Shown: positions 32,090-41,475, numbered from the stretch's first letter. The stretch: DNA of 64,000 nt from Comamonas koreensis (GCF_014076495.1 NZ_CP043575.1:4402001-4466000), one strand, 5' to 3'. Numbers and translations: made by a program. Notes: a model not told the origin generated them from the sequence alone.

Positions 32090-33118
32090 CTAAATGGAAG
32101 CCACCGATGTGCCCGCCAGCAAGCTGTAGCCGCCAGGGTTGGCCGCTGGCACGATGGCGACCGACACGCTGACCTGGCCATCGCCTCCCACGGTATTGGC
32201 GATGGCCGTGACCGTGCAGCTCGCCGTGCTGGCGCCCTCTGCAATCTCCAGCGGACCGGCGCAACCACTGTAGCGCGCCGTGTCCCCGGAGGTGCTCAGC
32301 ACAATGGTCAGCGCAGCCTGCGCAGGCCGGCTCAATCTCAGGGTGCAGCTAGCAGTTTGCCCGTCGGAATCCAACAGCTGCGTCTTGTCGCACAGTATGG
32401 AGGCCGTAGGCGGCACCACTTCGAAGTTGGCCGATACCGAGGCCAGCGGCCCGACCACTTCGATATTGTCGATGGCGCCCACAAAGCCGCTGGATCCATT
32501 GCCGGCGCCACCCTCGACGGCAAAGACCACCATGTCGGCAAAGCGCGGGTCGGCCTGGAAGTCCGAAAATGGCCGTCGTATGTTGGGATCAAAGCCACCT
32601 TGCGCCGCACTGCGCCCTTGCCAAACGATGCCGTGGAGCATATCGGCGGTGGTCCACTGGTTGAGGCCCACACCGTGCACGCCGGCGATGTCCGGGGTGT
32701 AGACCAGGGTCTGCGTATGCACCCCTTGCGCATTGCGCAGGTACAGCCGCAGCACGGGCGCCTGGTCGACCACATCGGTGCTGTGCACCAGCCATTGGTA
32801 GGAGACGGTGGTCAGCTCCGACAGCTTGCCGAAGGTGGCAGCAGGGTAGTAAGCGAGCCCGGCCTTGGATGAGGTGACATGCAAGTCAAGGCGCAGCGAG
32901 CCATTGCCGCTGTTGGGAAAGTCGGTGGTGACCCAGGCCAGGCCTGCACTGGTCTGCCCCACCTGCCCCCACTGGTCGGGGCCGCTGCTGCCCCATTGGA
33001 ATGTCGCCTCCGGCACCACATCCGCTGCGGCAACCACGGCAGCGCTCGCGCCCGGTGCCCATAAGCATGCCCAAAACCAGACCGCGCCTACTGAAAAAAT
33101 GCGAAACAACAGCTTCAT
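32090..33118 (-). CDS. Secreted protein whose IPTL-type tail is cut off by TAG
   Basis: The protein (342 residues from ATG 33118) has a signal peptide (about 1-27, ending APGASA). A beta-sandwich-like domain follows (TFQWGSSGPDQWGQVGQTSA, to VGAIDNIEVVG), then a Calx-beta/Ig-like domain with paired Cys (ASILCDKTQL...ASCTLRLSRP, and YSGCAGPLEI...TASCTVTAIA). The frame stops at TAG 32090-32092 after GTSVASI. Without frame change it continues IADEDGEAAAPVGATSIPVP, then VLSHGMFATLSLGLLA and an RRTGKP end at 31943, which resembles an IPTL-CTERM sorting tail. The protein would be released rather than anchored unless TAG is read through. Confidence 0.75.
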   Translation of the reverse strand: MKLLFRIFSVGAVWFWACLWAPGASAAVVAAADVVPEATFQWGSSGPDQWGQVGQTSAGLAWVTTDFPNSGNGSLRLDLHVTSSKAGLAYYPAATFGKLSELTTVSYQWLVHSTDVVDQAPVLRLYLRNAQGVHTQTLVYTPDIAGVHGVGLNQWTTADMLHGIVWQGRSAAQGGFDPNIRRPFSDFQADPRFADMVVFAVEGGAGNGSSGFVGAIDNIEVVGPLASVSANFEVVPPTASILCDKTQLLDSDGQTASCTLRLSRPAQAALTIVLSTSGDTARYSGCAGPLEIAEGASTASCTVTAIANTVGGDGQVSVSVAIVPAANPGGYSLLAGTSVASI

Positions 33119-33258
33119 AGTCACTTCAAACGTTGGAACGCATTGTTGCTTCTAGATGTAAACAAGCCCAGCATTTTATTATTTATTTCTATCGCAATGA
33201 TGTTTTTTGGGAATGCGTGGAGGGGCCAGAGGCGACTGTGTCAGCACGGAGCATGCGG

Positions 33259-33687
33259 TCATTCCGCCGTTTCACGGTGCCAGCGCAGGCTTAAAAATCC
33301 CAGCACCAGTGCGAAGACCGTCAACAACACCAGTAGCAGCCCACCCAGCTTGGGAGCGGGCCGAGACAGGACACCAGACGCCTGCTCGGTCACGGCCTCC
33401 ATGCTGTGTCGCACACGGTGGAAAACCGTGCCATCGTCTGGCGCAAGCGCCGTGGCGGCAGCCTGCATGTCAGGGCTGGGCACCGCCACCCCTTGTGCCC
33501 ATGCGCTGGCCCGCCGTCCTGCGTAGAGCCCTTGGCTATCTGCCCCTGTGTGCTGTGACCCCAGGTTGTGGGCTGCCGACAGGTCTCCGGATGAGGCAGC
33601 CGTGGGCACGGCATGCGTGAGCATGCAGCCCGATGCCATCCACCAGCCTAGAACCAAACACCTGCACCACCTCATATCAGCAGCCAT
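33259..33687 (-). CDS. Hypothetical exported protein with C-terminal helix
   Basis: The 142-residue product has an N-terminal signal-like stretch (CLVLGWWMASGCMLTHA), a polar middle rich in Ala, Ser and Gly, and a C-terminal membrane helix (about 114-133, LGGLLLVLLTVFALVLGFLS) followed by RWHRETAE. Helix-plus-basic ends also occur in sorting tails, but no conserved motif precedes this one. It lies about 140 bp upstream of the tail-less surface protein on the same strand, so they may be linked. Starts at 33687 and 33675 are both possible. Confidence 0.45.
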   Translation of the reverse strand: MAADMRWCRCLVLGWWMASGCMLTHAVPTAASSGDLSAAHNLGSQHTGADSQGLYAGRRASAWAQGVAVPSPDMQAAATALAPDDGTVFHRVRHSMEAVTEQASGVLSRPAPKLGGLLLVLLTVFALVLGFLSLRWHRETAE

Positions 33688-33918
33688 ATACAGAAATTAA
33701 CAATGTCGCTAACTATCGGACTGTGCCTGCCAACGGTCAATCCCCAAAATTAGTGAATATCTACTACGGCTGCCGTGGGCGCTGCAGGCTGCTGGCCTCA
33801 CCTCTGGTGCCGCAATAATGGGCGCAGCACCTCCAGATCCGGATGCAGCAAGTGCCTCTCGACCACCGTGCTTGCTGCCAGCACATCAGAAAGATGGCAG
33901 TGATCAAAAATTGCGTGC

Positions 33919-33924
33919 TATAAT
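33919..33924 (+). promoter_or_regulatory. -10 box of tRNA-Arg
   Basis: TATAAT at 33919-33924 ends 10 bases before the mature tRNA-Arg 5' end. No good -35 was recognised at the expected spacing. Confidence 0.5.
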
Positions 33925-33934
33925 CGACCGCTTA

Positions 33935-34011
33935 GCGGCTGTAGCTCAGCTGGATAGAGTACTTGGCTACGAACCAAGGGGTCGTGGGTTCGATTCCTGC
34001 CAGCCGCACCA
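33935..34011 (+). tRNA. tRNA-Arg(ACG)
   Basis: A 77-base cloverleaf: acceptor GCGGCTG pairs with CAGCCGC, D arm GCTCAGCTGGATAGAGT, anticodon arm CTTGG-CTACGAA-CCAAG (anticodon ACG), T arm GTGGG-TTCGATT-CCTGC (one mismatch), and encoded CCA. The A34 is expected to be edited to inosine. A terminator follows immediately. Confidence 0.95.
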
Positions 34012-34019
34012 AACGTAAA

Positions 34020-34050
34020 GCCTCAGAGTAGCAATGCTCTGAGGCTTTTT
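34020..34050 (+). terminator. Terminator of tRNA-Arg
   Basis: GCCTCAGAG and CTCTGAGGC form a perfect 9-bp stem with an 8-base loop followed by TTTTT, eight bases after the CCA. Confidence 0.9.
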
Positions 34051-34104
34051 CGTTGCTGGGTATTGGGTATTGGGCAGTGCCTGGCTCTTTCACACCCATC
34101 CATG

Positions 34105-34137
34105 AAAAAAGCCGATTTCCATGGCGGAAACCGGCTT
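34105..34137 (-). terminator. Terminator of mucD operon
   Basis: On the minus strand AAGCCGGTTTCC pairs with GGAAATCGGCTT around GCCAT, with six T following. It lies about 35 bases after the mucD stop. Confidence 0.8.
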
Positions 34138-34169
34138 GTGGTCAGCACAGCGACAAAGCGCGCAGTGAC

Positions 34170-35642
34170 TTACTTCGTCGGGCGGATCAGCACATATTGC
34201 GTCCACTCACCACGGCGGAACAGCACGTTGACGGGCTTGGACTTGTCGGCCTTGGCCACGGCAGCGTCGAACTGCTTGACGTCATTGATCTCGGTGTTGG
34301 CAATGCCCAGGATCACATCACCTTGCTTGAGACCAGCACGGGCAGCGGCTTCATCGGCCGACACAATCTGCACTCCACCCTTGAGGTGCATGGACTTGCG
34401 CTGCGCATCGGTCAGATCCGTGACCACCAGACCCAGTTGCTGGGCAGCAGTGGAAGGCTTGGACTTCTCTGGCTCCTTACTGGTGGCAGCAGCGTCTGCA
34501 GCAGCATCCGACGGAATTTCGATGATGGTGATCGGCAGGTCCAAGGTCTTGCCCCGGCGGAACACCGTGACGGTGCTCTTCGAGCCTGGCTTGGTGTTGC
34601 CCACCCAGCGCGGCAGATCCGCCAGCTTCTCCAGCGGCTTGCCATCGAACTTGGTGATGATGTCACCCGCTTCGACGCCCGCCTTCTCGGCGGGCGAGCC
34701 GCTTTCCACACCCGTTACCATCGCGCCCTGGGCCTTGCCCAGACCGATGGATTCAGCCACATCCTTGCTCACGGTGGAGATTTGCACACCAATCTTGCCA
34801 CGCACCACACGGCCGGTGGCGCGCAGCTGGTCGCTCACGCGCACCGCTTCATCGATAGGGATCGAGAACGAGATGCCCATGAAGCCACCCGAGCGCGAGT
34901 AAATCTGGCTGTTGATGCCCACCACCTCGCCTCGCATGTTCAACAGCGGGCCGCCCGAGTTGCCGGGATTGATGGCCACATCGGTCTGGATAAAGGGCAG
35001 GTAGTCGCCCGTGTCGCGCTGCTTGGCAGAGACAATGCCGGCGGTCACCGAGTTTTCCAGGCCAAAGGGCGAGCCGATCGCCATCACCCACTCGCCCACG
35101 CGCAGGCGGTTCACGTCGCCAATCTTGACGGCGGGCAAGCCGGTGGCATCGATCTTCACCACAGCCACATCGGTGCGCTTGTCGGCGCCCACGATCTTGG
35201 CCTTGAACTCGCGCTTGTCGGTCAGCGTCACGATCACTTCATCGGCACCATCCACCACATGCGCGTTGGTCATCACATAGCCGTCGGCCGTCAGGATAAA
35301 ACCCGAACCCAGGCCGCTGGGCACCTCATCGCCATCGGCGCCGGGGCGCTGGGGGCGTTGCTGCTTGGGGATGCTGGGCACCGGCAAGCCAAAGCGCTTG
35401 AAGAACTCCAGCATCTCCGGATCGAGGCCGCTTTGGCTTTGGCGGTTGGACACCTTCTCCATCGTGCGGATATTGACCACCGATGGGCCCACCTGGTCGA
35501 CCAGGTCGGTGAAATCGGGCAGGCCACGCACCACAGCAGGTGCAGGGGTCTGGGCCGCTGCCGGCAGCATCATCGCGCTGCTGACGGACAGGATGGCCGC
35601 CAGTGCACTGATCTGAAAAGGCTTCCAACGCTTTAGAGACAT
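34170..35642 (-). CDS. mucD: Do-family periplasmic serine protease
   Basis: The 490-residue HtrA/DegP-type protease has a signal peptide (about 1-30, ending PAAAQ). The trypsin-like domain carries the triad H128 (TNAHVVDGA), D158 (KRTDVAVVKI) and S229 (NPGNSGGPLL). Two PDZ domains follow (about 300-385 and 405-485). Such proteases degrade misfolded envelope proteins. ATG 35642 has GAGGAGT upstream. It follows rpoE-rseA but is separated from rseA by a terminator and about 220 bp, so it may have its own, perhaps sigma-E-dependent, promoter. Confidence 0.92.
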   Translation of the reverse strand: MSLKRWKPFQISALAAILSVSSAMMLPAAAQTPAPAVVRGLPDFTDLVDQVGPSVVNIRTMEKVSNRQSQSGLDPEMLEFFKRFGLPVPSIPKQQRPQRPGADGDEVPSGLGSGFILTADGYVMTNAHVVDGADEVIVTLTDKREFKAKIVGADKRTDVAVVKIDATGLPAVKIGDVNRLRVGEWVMAIGSPFGLENSVTAGIVSAKQRDTGDYLPFIQTDVAINPGNSGGPLLNMRGEVVGINSQIYSRSGGFMGISFSIPIDEAVRVSDQLRATGRVVRGKIGVQISTVSKDVAESIGLGKAQGAMVTGVESGSPAEKAGVEAGDIITKFDGKPLEKLADLPRWVGNTKPGSKSTVTVFRRGKTLDLPITIIEIPSDAAADAAATSKEPEKSKPSTAAQQLGLVVTDLTDAQRKSMHLKGGVQIVSADEAAARAGLKQGDVILGIANTEINDVKQFDAAVAKADKSKPVNVLFRRGEWTQYVLIRPTK

Positions 35643-35813
35643 ATCACTCCTCAATTTGACAATATGGCGGCACCGTATACGCAGTGATTCAATCGCGTCG
35701 CTCGTGGTGCCCTGCCGCAATTGGAGGGGCAATAGGCCTCAAGGTTCCAAGCGTGCATCACCATCAGATAGGCAGCAAAACCCAGGTTTCAAGCCTTTGC
35801 GCGCGAAAGGCAT

Positions 35814-35839
35814 AAAAAAACACCTGCCATGCAGGTGTT
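35814..35839 (-). terminator. Terminator of rpoE-rseA
   Basis: On the minus strand ACACCTGC-ATG-GCAGGTGT forms a perfect 8-bp stem followed by seven T, about 25 bases after rseA. It separates rseA from mucD. Confidence 0.88.
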
Positions 35840-35861
35840 ATTTGAGGGGTTCAGCGCATCA

Positions 35862-36623
35862 TCAGCACAAACGTGAAGCCTTGTCGGGGCAGCCATCGCT
35901 GCGCTTTTCGGCATTGAAAGTGGCATTGCGCAAGAAGCCCGCTGGCATTTGCAGGTTGGCGGTGCCGCCAATCTGCCCGCGTGCCGCCAGCAGCTCATCC
36001 AGGCGCGGATCGCGCAGCATGATGCTGGAGTTCTGGCCCACCGTGACCTGCTGCTGCACCAGGCCTTGGGCATTGGACGCGGCAGACCTTGGTGACGCAG
36101 CCGAGGCAACCACCTGCGGCGCAGCAGCTGCTGCCATCTGCTGGCGAGCCTCATTGCCTGCGCCACCCGAGAGCAAACCGATGCTGTTCCAGCCGACCAT
36201 CGCCACAGCGGCCACGGTAGCAAAGCCAGCCACCATCTTCCAGCGGAAGACCGAATGGTTCGCAGCATCCTGCGCGGCTGGCTGGACGGTCTGCACAGCG
36301 GCAGCGGCCACCGCCGGCACGGCGACAGCACCAGGCACGGGCTGGCCCTGGTCGGCCAACGGCGGCTCCAGTGCAATCTTGGCATTGAGCGCATCCAGGA
36401 ATGCCAGGCTGTCGGAGCACGGTGTGTGCGCCGAGCGCATCAGATCGCCAATGACCTGGTAGGACTGCACCGAGGCGTAGCAGGCCTCGTCCTGGGCCAA
36501 CTCCGGCAGCTCGGCCAGCAGCTGGCCGAGCGCCTGGTCGTCCAGCTCACCATCGACCCAGGCGGACAACTGCTCACAGGCCGCCTGCATGCTCATGTTC
36601 GATGCTTGGTTTTCGAGATTCAT
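35862..36623 (-). CDS. rseA: Sigma-E anti-sigma factor RseA
   Basis: The product (about 253 residues from ATG 36623; 36629 and 36686 are alternatives) begins with the anti-sigma domain, CEQLSAWVDGELDDQALGQL, and YQVIGDLMRSA, which should clamp RpoE in the cytoplasm. A long Ala/Pro/Val linker leads to a membrane helix (about 130-150, KMVAGFATVAAVAMVGW) and a periplasmic C-terminal part. Regulated proteolysis of RseA releases RpoE on envelope stress. It directly follows rpoE. No rseB/mucB gene follows, unlike many relatives. Confidence 0.85.
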   Translation of the reverse strand: MNLENQASNMSMQAACEQLSAWVDGELDDQALGQLLAELPELAQDEACYASVQSYQVIGDLMRSAHTPCSDSLAFLDALNAKIALEPPLADQGQPVPGAVAVPAVAAAAVQTVQPAAQDAANHSVFRWKMVAGFATVAAVAMVGWNSIGLLSGGAGNEARQQMAAAAAPQVVASAASPRSAASNAQGLVQQQVTVGQNSSIMLRDPRLDELLAARGQIGGTANLQMPAGFLRNATFNAEKRSDGCPDKASRLC

Positions 36624-36679
36624 AGCCATATTCCTAGCGGGCCCCAGGCCCTTGCAGCCAGTCATCACACTCATATCAG

Positions 36680-37315
36680 CTACCAACGCTTGCCAGACTG
36701 GCGTTCAAGCATGGGCTTTACCTTGGCGGAAATCGCCTCGCGGGCGCGGAAAATACGCGACCGTACCGTACCGATGGGGCAATCCATCGCAGCGGCAATG
36801 TCTTCATAAGACATGCCTTCAATCTCACGCAGCACGATGGCCTGTCGCAGGTCCTCGGGCAACGCGTCCATCGCCGTGTTCACCGCCTGGGCAATTTCCT
36901 GGGCGGCAATCACCGTTTCAGGCGTCTCATCGGTCGTTAGTTCGCGCCCGGGCACATAAGTTTCATCGTCATCGTCTTTTCCGCGCAGCGCGCTCTCGGT
37001 CATCACCGGGTTGCGGCTGAGCTCGACCATCGCCTTCTTGGCGGTATTGACGGCAATTCGGTACAGCCAGGTGTAGAACTGCGCATCACCCCGGAACTGC
37101 GGCAGCGCGCGGTAGGCGCGCAAAAAGGTTTCCTGGGCCAGATCGGGCACCAGATCCACATCGCGCACCATGCGCCCGATCAGGCGCTCGATGCGGCGCT
37201 GGTACTTGAGCACCAGCAGGCCATAGGCTTTTTGATCTCCTGCCACCGTGCGCTGCACCAGGTGCAGATCGCTGTCATTTGCATTCGGGGTACTGGCCGT
37301 TGGCGTTCCCGTCAT
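36680..37315 (-). CDS. rpoE: RNA polymerase sigma-E factor
   Basis: The 211-residue ECF sigma factor has region 2 (YGLLVLKYQRRIERLIGRMV, DLAQETFLRAYRALPQFRGD, FYTWLYRIAVNTAKKAM) and region 4 (LPEDLRQAIVLREIEGMSYE, DIAAAMDCPIGTVRSRIFRA), joined by an acidic linker with DDDDETY. It directs transcription of envelope-stress genes. It lies between the fab operon and rseA on the same strand, as in other betaproteobacteria. The gap to the upstream hypothetical gene is 61 bp. Confidence 0.95.
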   Translation of the reverse strand: MTGTPTASTPNANDSDLHLVQRTVAGDQKAYGLLVLKYQRRIERLIGRMVRDVDLVPDLAQETFLRAYRALPQFRGDAQFYTWLYRIAVNTAKKAMVELSRNPVMTESALRGKDDDDETYVPGRELTTDETPETVIAAQEIAQAVNTAMDALPEDLRQAIVLREIEGMSYEDIAAAMDCPIGTVRSRIFRAREAISAKVKPMLERQSGKRW

Positions 37316-37376
37316 AAAAGAGGCCCTCTTGGCGCTACAAGCTTGCAGCTATTGTTGTGGTTGTTCAGCTGTAGGC

Positions 37377-37862
37377 TTACACCTGATGGATGTTCTGCGG
37401 TTCAGCGGCAAGCGACGAGTATAAAACCCGACGAATATCCGGCCAGCGCTCTGGATTAGCGGCTCTCGCCACAAGCAGCCACTGACTGGGGCACCGGCTT
37501 GGCAACCCCTGGGCCTGCAGCAATATCCAGGATTGCCCATCCATCAGCACGGTCAGTGGCCCCAGTTCCTGGCGCTGCTCCAGCGCCAACGGGGCTGGCC
37601 CAAGGCACCACTGAGAGCCAGTCCAGTGCAAACAAGTTCCCTGCGGCCACAGCGGCATGCGCCAGACCAGCCCTACCGCCAATGCCATTACCGCCACTGC
37701 CAAGGCGCGCGGCAAGGCCGTAGGAGCTGCTGCATGCATCCAGGCCAGGCACAGAAGCGCGACCAGGCAGACCCAGCCGGCCAACAGCAGGCGGACGCGG
37801 CTTGGGCTCACCAGCGCAAAGGACTGCAAGGCCATCAAGGCAGTTGGGCGATGGTGGGGCAT
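37377..37862 (-). CDS. Hypothetical membrane protein (YgfX-like?)
   Basis: The product (161 residues from ATG 37862; the frame is open to 37985) has two membrane helices (VRLLLAGWVCLVALLCLAWM, then LAVAVMALAVGLVWRM). A short beta-rich part follows: CLHWTGSQWCLGP, LGPLTVLMDGQSWILLQ, WLLVARA. The two-helix plus Trp-rich layout recalls YgfX/CptA-type proteins, but the match is by shape only. It sits between fabF and rpoE, a position commonly held by a small hypothetical gene in this family. Confidence 0.6.
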   Translation of the reverse strand: MPHHRPTALMALQSFALVSPSRVRLLLAGWVCLVALLCLAWMHAAAPTALPRALAVAVMALAVGLVWRMPLWPQGTCLHWTGSQWCLGPAPLALEQRQELGPLTVLMDGQSWILLQAQGLPSRCPSQWLLVARAANPERWPDIRRVLYSSLAAEPQNIHQV

Positions 37863-37973
37863 GGCTGGGCGGCTATTGACAGAGGCATCACCCCATTCTG
37901 CAGTGCACCCATCAGCGATCCCGCAGGGCAAACCCCGTGTTGAAGCGCCAACACCGTGCTGACCGAAGCAGCG

Positions 37974-38007
37974 CAAAAACAACAAAGGCCTCTGTCACAG
38001 AGGCCTT
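37974..38007 (-). terminator. Terminator of the fab operon after fabF
   Basis: AAGGCCTCTG and CAGAGGCCTT form a perfect 10-bp stem with a 3-base loop. On the minus strand it is followed by TTTGTTGTTTTT. It lies about 45 bases after fabF and separates fatty-acid genes from the rpoE group. Confidence 0.88.
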
Positions 38008-38049
38008 ATCCCAGCGTGGCTGGTGTGACGCACCAGGCGCCAACCACCA

Positions 38050-39294
38050 TCAAACGCGTTTGAACACCAGGGTGCCGTTGGTACCGCCAAAACCAAAGTT
38101 GTTCTTGACGGCGATGTCCAGCTTGGCATCGCGCGCGGTGTTGGCGCAGTAGTCCAGATCGCATTCCGGATCCTGGTCCACCAGATTGATGGTCGGAGGA
38201 ATCTTCTGGTCCTTCAAGGCCATCACGGTAAAGACGCTCTCCAGACCGCCAGCACCACCGAGCAAATGGCCGGTCATGGACTTGGTCGAGCTGACCACCA
38301 GCTTCTTGGCATGCTCGCCCATGGCTGCCTTGATGGCATTGGTCTCATTGAGGTCACCCAGCGGCGTGGAGGTGCCGTGGGCATTGAGGTAGTCCACCTG
38401 GTCGGCGTTGACACCTGCATTGCGCAGAGCAGCCAGCATGGCGCGGCGCGGGCCGTCCATATTGGGCGCGGTCATGTGACCGGCGTCAGCGCTCATGCCG
38501 TAACCCAGCAACTCGGCATAGATCTTGGCACCACGGGCCTTGGCGTGTTCGTACTCTTCGAGCACCACGATACCGGCACCCTCACCCAGCACAAAGCCGT
38601 CACGGCCCTTGTCCCAGGGGCGCGATGCCGCCTTGGGATCGTCATTGCGTGTGGACAGCGCGCGCATCGCTGCGAACCCCCCCACACCCAATGGAGAAAC
38701 AGTTGCTTCGGTACCACCTGCAATCATGACGTCGGCATCGCCGTACTCGATCATGCGACCGGCTTCACCAATGCAGTGCAAACCTGTCGTGCAAGCAGTC
38801 ACCACCGACAGGTTCGGGCCCTTGAAGCCAAAACGCATCGATACATGACCTGCGACCATATTGATGATGGACGCGGGAACAAAGAAAGGCGTGATGCGAC
38901 GCGCACCACGGCGCTCATATTCACCGTGCGTGTTCTCAATCAGTGGCAGACCACCGATACCCGAACCAATCACACAGCCAATACGAGTTGCGAGCTCTTC
39001 ATCCAGTGCCTCGCCCAAAGGCAGGCCGGCGTCTTTCACTGCCTCTTGGGCAGCGGCAATGCCGTAATGAATGAAGGAGTCCATCGTGCGTGCTTCCTTG
39101 GCACTCATATAGGACTCAAGGTCGAAGCCCTTGACCTCACCTGCAATCTTGCAGCTGAAATCCGTGGTGTCGAACTTGGTAATGAGGTCAATGCCGGATT
39201 GACCGGCCAAAATGTTGGACCAGGCTTCAGCAACCGTGTTACCCACGGGGCTGATGCAACCCAGACCAGTCACGACGACGCGACGGCGACTCAT
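38050..39294 (-). CDS. fabF: Beta-ketoacyl-ACP synthase II
   Basis: The 414-residue thiolase-fold condensing enzyme elongates acyl-ACP with malonyl-ACP. Catalytic Cys168 is in [10 protein letters not shown]; the two histidines are in [12 protein letters not shown] and [11 protein letters not shown] (about 305 and 342); the end is [16 protein letters not shown]. Full length. It is the last fatty-acid gene of the cluster, 84 bp after acpP. Confidence 0.97.
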   Translation of the reverse strand: MSRRRVVVTGLGCISPVGNTVAEAWSNILAGQSGIDLITKFDTTDFSCKIAGEVKGFDLESYMSAKEARTMDSFIHYGIAAAQEAVKDAGLPLGEALDEELATRIGCVIGSGIGGLPLIENTHGEYERRGARRITPFFVPASIINMVAGHVSMRFGFKGPNLSVVTACTTGLHCIGEAGRMIEYGDADVMIAGGTEATVSPLGVGGFAAMRALSTRNDDPKAASRPWDKGRDGFVLGEGAGIVVLEEYEHAKARGAKIYAELLGYGMSADAGHMTAPNMDGPRRAMLAALRNAGVNADQVDYLNAHGTSTPLGDLNETNAIKAAMGEHAKKLVVSSTKSMTGHLLGGAGGLESVFTVMALKDQKIPPTINLVDQDPECDLDYCANTARDAKLDIAVKNNFGFGGTNGTLVFKRV

Positions 39295-39378
39295 GCGTTA
39301 CAACTTTCTTGTTGATCTCTCGGAAGATTGGCAGCAAGACACTTGCGCCACAAGGGCGCCAAGTGCATGCGCAATCAA

Positions 39379-39654
<276 letters not shown>

Positions 39655-39723
39655 CTAGCTGCTTCAGCAATACCTGAGTGCAACTTGCCGTCGCGAGGAA
39701 ACGGCATTCAACTTTCGTCAAAT

Positions 39724-40470
39724 CTACATATACATGCCGCCATTGACATGCAACTCCTGCCCGGTCACATAACCGGCGCCATCTGAGGCCAAATAGACCA
39801 CAGCGTTGGCAATGTCTTGCGGCTGTCCCAGCTTGCCCAAGGCAATCTGCGACTGCAGTGCTTTCTTCTGCTCTTCGGGCAACTGGGCCGTCATATCGGT
39901 CTCGATAAAACCAGGCGCCACGCAGTTGACCGTGATGCCACGGCTGCCCAACTCCTTGGCCAGCGAGCGCGTCATACCTGCCACACCCGCCTTGGCGGCC
40001 GCGTAGTTGGCCTGACCGGCATTGCCCGATGCACCCACCACACTGGTGATGCTGATGATACGGCCAAAACGCTGCTTCATCATCGGACGGATGGCAGCGC
40101 GGCTGGCGCCGAACACGGCCTTCAGATTGGTGCCCAGCACGGCATCCCAGTCCTCGTCCTTCATGCGCATGGCCAGCGTGTCGCGGGTGATGCCGGCGTT
40201 GTTGACCAGCACATGCAAGCCGCCCTGGGTCTTGACCAGGCTGTCGATCAGCGCTTCGACGGCGGCGCCATTGTTCACATCCAGCGCCACACCACGCGAG
40301 CCGGCAAAGGCCGACAGCGCTTGCGAGATCTTGGCAGCGCCGTCTTCGGTCGTTGCCGTGCCGATCACTTGGTAGCCGGCAGCGCCGAGCGCCTGGGCAA
40401 TGGCTGCGCCAATACCGCGCGATGCGCCGGTAACCAGGGCGACTTTGGCTGTTGAAGTGGTTTCAGTCAT
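39724..40470 (-). CDS. fabG: 3-oxoacyl-ACP reductase
   Basis: The 248-residue short-chain dehydrogenase has the NADPH motif TGASRGIG, NNAGITRD, and active site Ser143, Tyr156 and Lys160 (SVVGASGNAGQANYAAAKAG). The C-terminus GQELHVNGGMYM is typical of FabG. It reduces 3-oxoacyl-ACP in elongation. Its ATG overlaps the fabD stop by four bases, indicating translational coupling. Confidence 0.97.
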   Translation of the reverse strand: MTETTSTAKVALVTGASRGIGAAIAQALGAAGYQVIGTATTEDGAAKISQALSAFAGSRGVALDVNNGAAVEALIDSLVKTQGGLHVLVNNAGITRDTLAMRMKDEDWDAVLGTNLKAVFGASRAAIRPMMKQRFGRIISITSVVGASGNAGQANYAAAKAGVAGMTRSLAKELGSRGITVNCVAPGFIETDMTAQLPEEQKKALQSQIALGKLGQPQDIANAVVYLASDGAGYVTGQELHVNGGMYM

Positions 40471-41411
40471 GCGATGGCTTCTTTGGTTTCTTGCAAAGTG
40501 GCGGGGTCATACAGAGCCACACCGACGAGTTCAGGGTCGATGCGCTTGGTCATGCCGGTGAGCACCTTGCCCGGGCCGCACTCGACCAGGTGGGTCGCGC
40601 CCAGCGCACGCAGGCGCTGCACGCACTCCACCCAGCGCACGGGGCCAAAGGCCTGGCGGTAGAGCGCATCACGGATCGCATCGGCATCGGTAGGCATCGC
40701 CACATCGATGTTGTTGAGCACCGGAATCTGGGGCGCGGCCAGTTGCAGCTCTGCCAGTGCCAGCTTGAGCTTTTCAGCGGCGGGCTTCATCAGGCTGGAA
40801 TGGAAAGGCGCAGACACGGGCAGCGGCAGCGCGCGCTTGGCACCGGCTTCCTTCACGGCCAGGCTGGCCGCTTCCACCGCAGCCTTGGAGCCGGCGATAA
40901 CCGTCTGGCCAGGGTCGTTGAAGTTCACTGCCTCGACCACTTCGGCGCCGCCCAGCTGGGCCGTCACCTGGGCGCACACGGCCTTGACCTTGTCCGCATC
41001 CAGGCCCAGCACTGCCGCCATGGCGCCAGCACCCACAGGCACGGCCTCTTGCATGGCAGCACCCCGCAGGCGCACCAGCGGCGCGGCCTGGCTCAGGGTC
41101 AGCACACCGGCAGCCACCAGCGCGGAATACTCGCCCAGCGAGTGGCCTGCAACCGCTATCGGCATGGGGCCGCCTTCGGCTTGCCAGACACGCCATGCGG
41201 CCACGCCAGCGACCAGCATCACCGGTTGGGTATTGGCGGTCAGCGCCAGCGTTTCTTTGGGGCCGTTCTGGATCAGCGCGCCCAGGTCTTCACCCAGCGC
41301 ATCCGAAGCCTCTTGCAGCGCCTGAACCACTGCGGGGTGGCCACCCCAGGCATCGAGCATGCCCACAGACTGCGAGCCTTGGCCCGGAAATACAAATGCA
41401 AAAGCGCTCAT
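40467..41411 (-). CDS. fabD: Malonyl-CoA:ACP transacylase
   Basis: The 314-residue acyltransferase opens with AFVFPGQGSQSVGM and carries the nucleophile in GHSLGEYSAL (Ser91). A second conserved part is VSAPFHSSLMKPA with the catalytic His. It loads malonyl groups onto ACP. ATG 41411 is preferred to the TTG at 41423 since the family begins at this point. It overlaps fabG by four bases. Confidence 0.96.
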   Translation of the reverse strand: MSAFAFVFPGQGSQSVGMLDAWGGHPAVVQALQEASDALGEDLGALIQNGPKETLALTANTQPVMLVAGVAAWRVWQAEGGPMPIAVAGHSLGEYSALVAAGVLTLSQAAPLVRLRGAAMQEAVPVGAGAMAAVLGLDADKVKAVCAQVTAQLGGAEVVEAVNFNDPGQTVIAGSKAAVEAASLAVKEAGAKRALPLPVSAPFHSSLMKPAAEKLKLALAELQLAAPQIPVLNNIDVAMPTDADAIRDALYRQAFGPVRWVECVQRLRALGATHLVECGPGKVLTGMTKRIDPELVGVALYDPATLQETKEAIA

Positions 41412-41475
41412 GTCTCGGTTCAATCAGTTTTTATCAATCAGCGGATGACAGCGGTCTCGGCAACGCCGAGCCATG

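Noticed and set aside
10026..32092. Several in-frame TAG codons (10026, 13178, the IS3 target, 32090) suggesting TAG is recoded in this organism
   Set aside because: TAG is used as a normal stop by intact genes here (DUF1643 at 3285, VIT transporter at 11279, DUF421 at 23038). The amber-containing genes are dead or accessory, so ordinary nonsense mutation explains them better.
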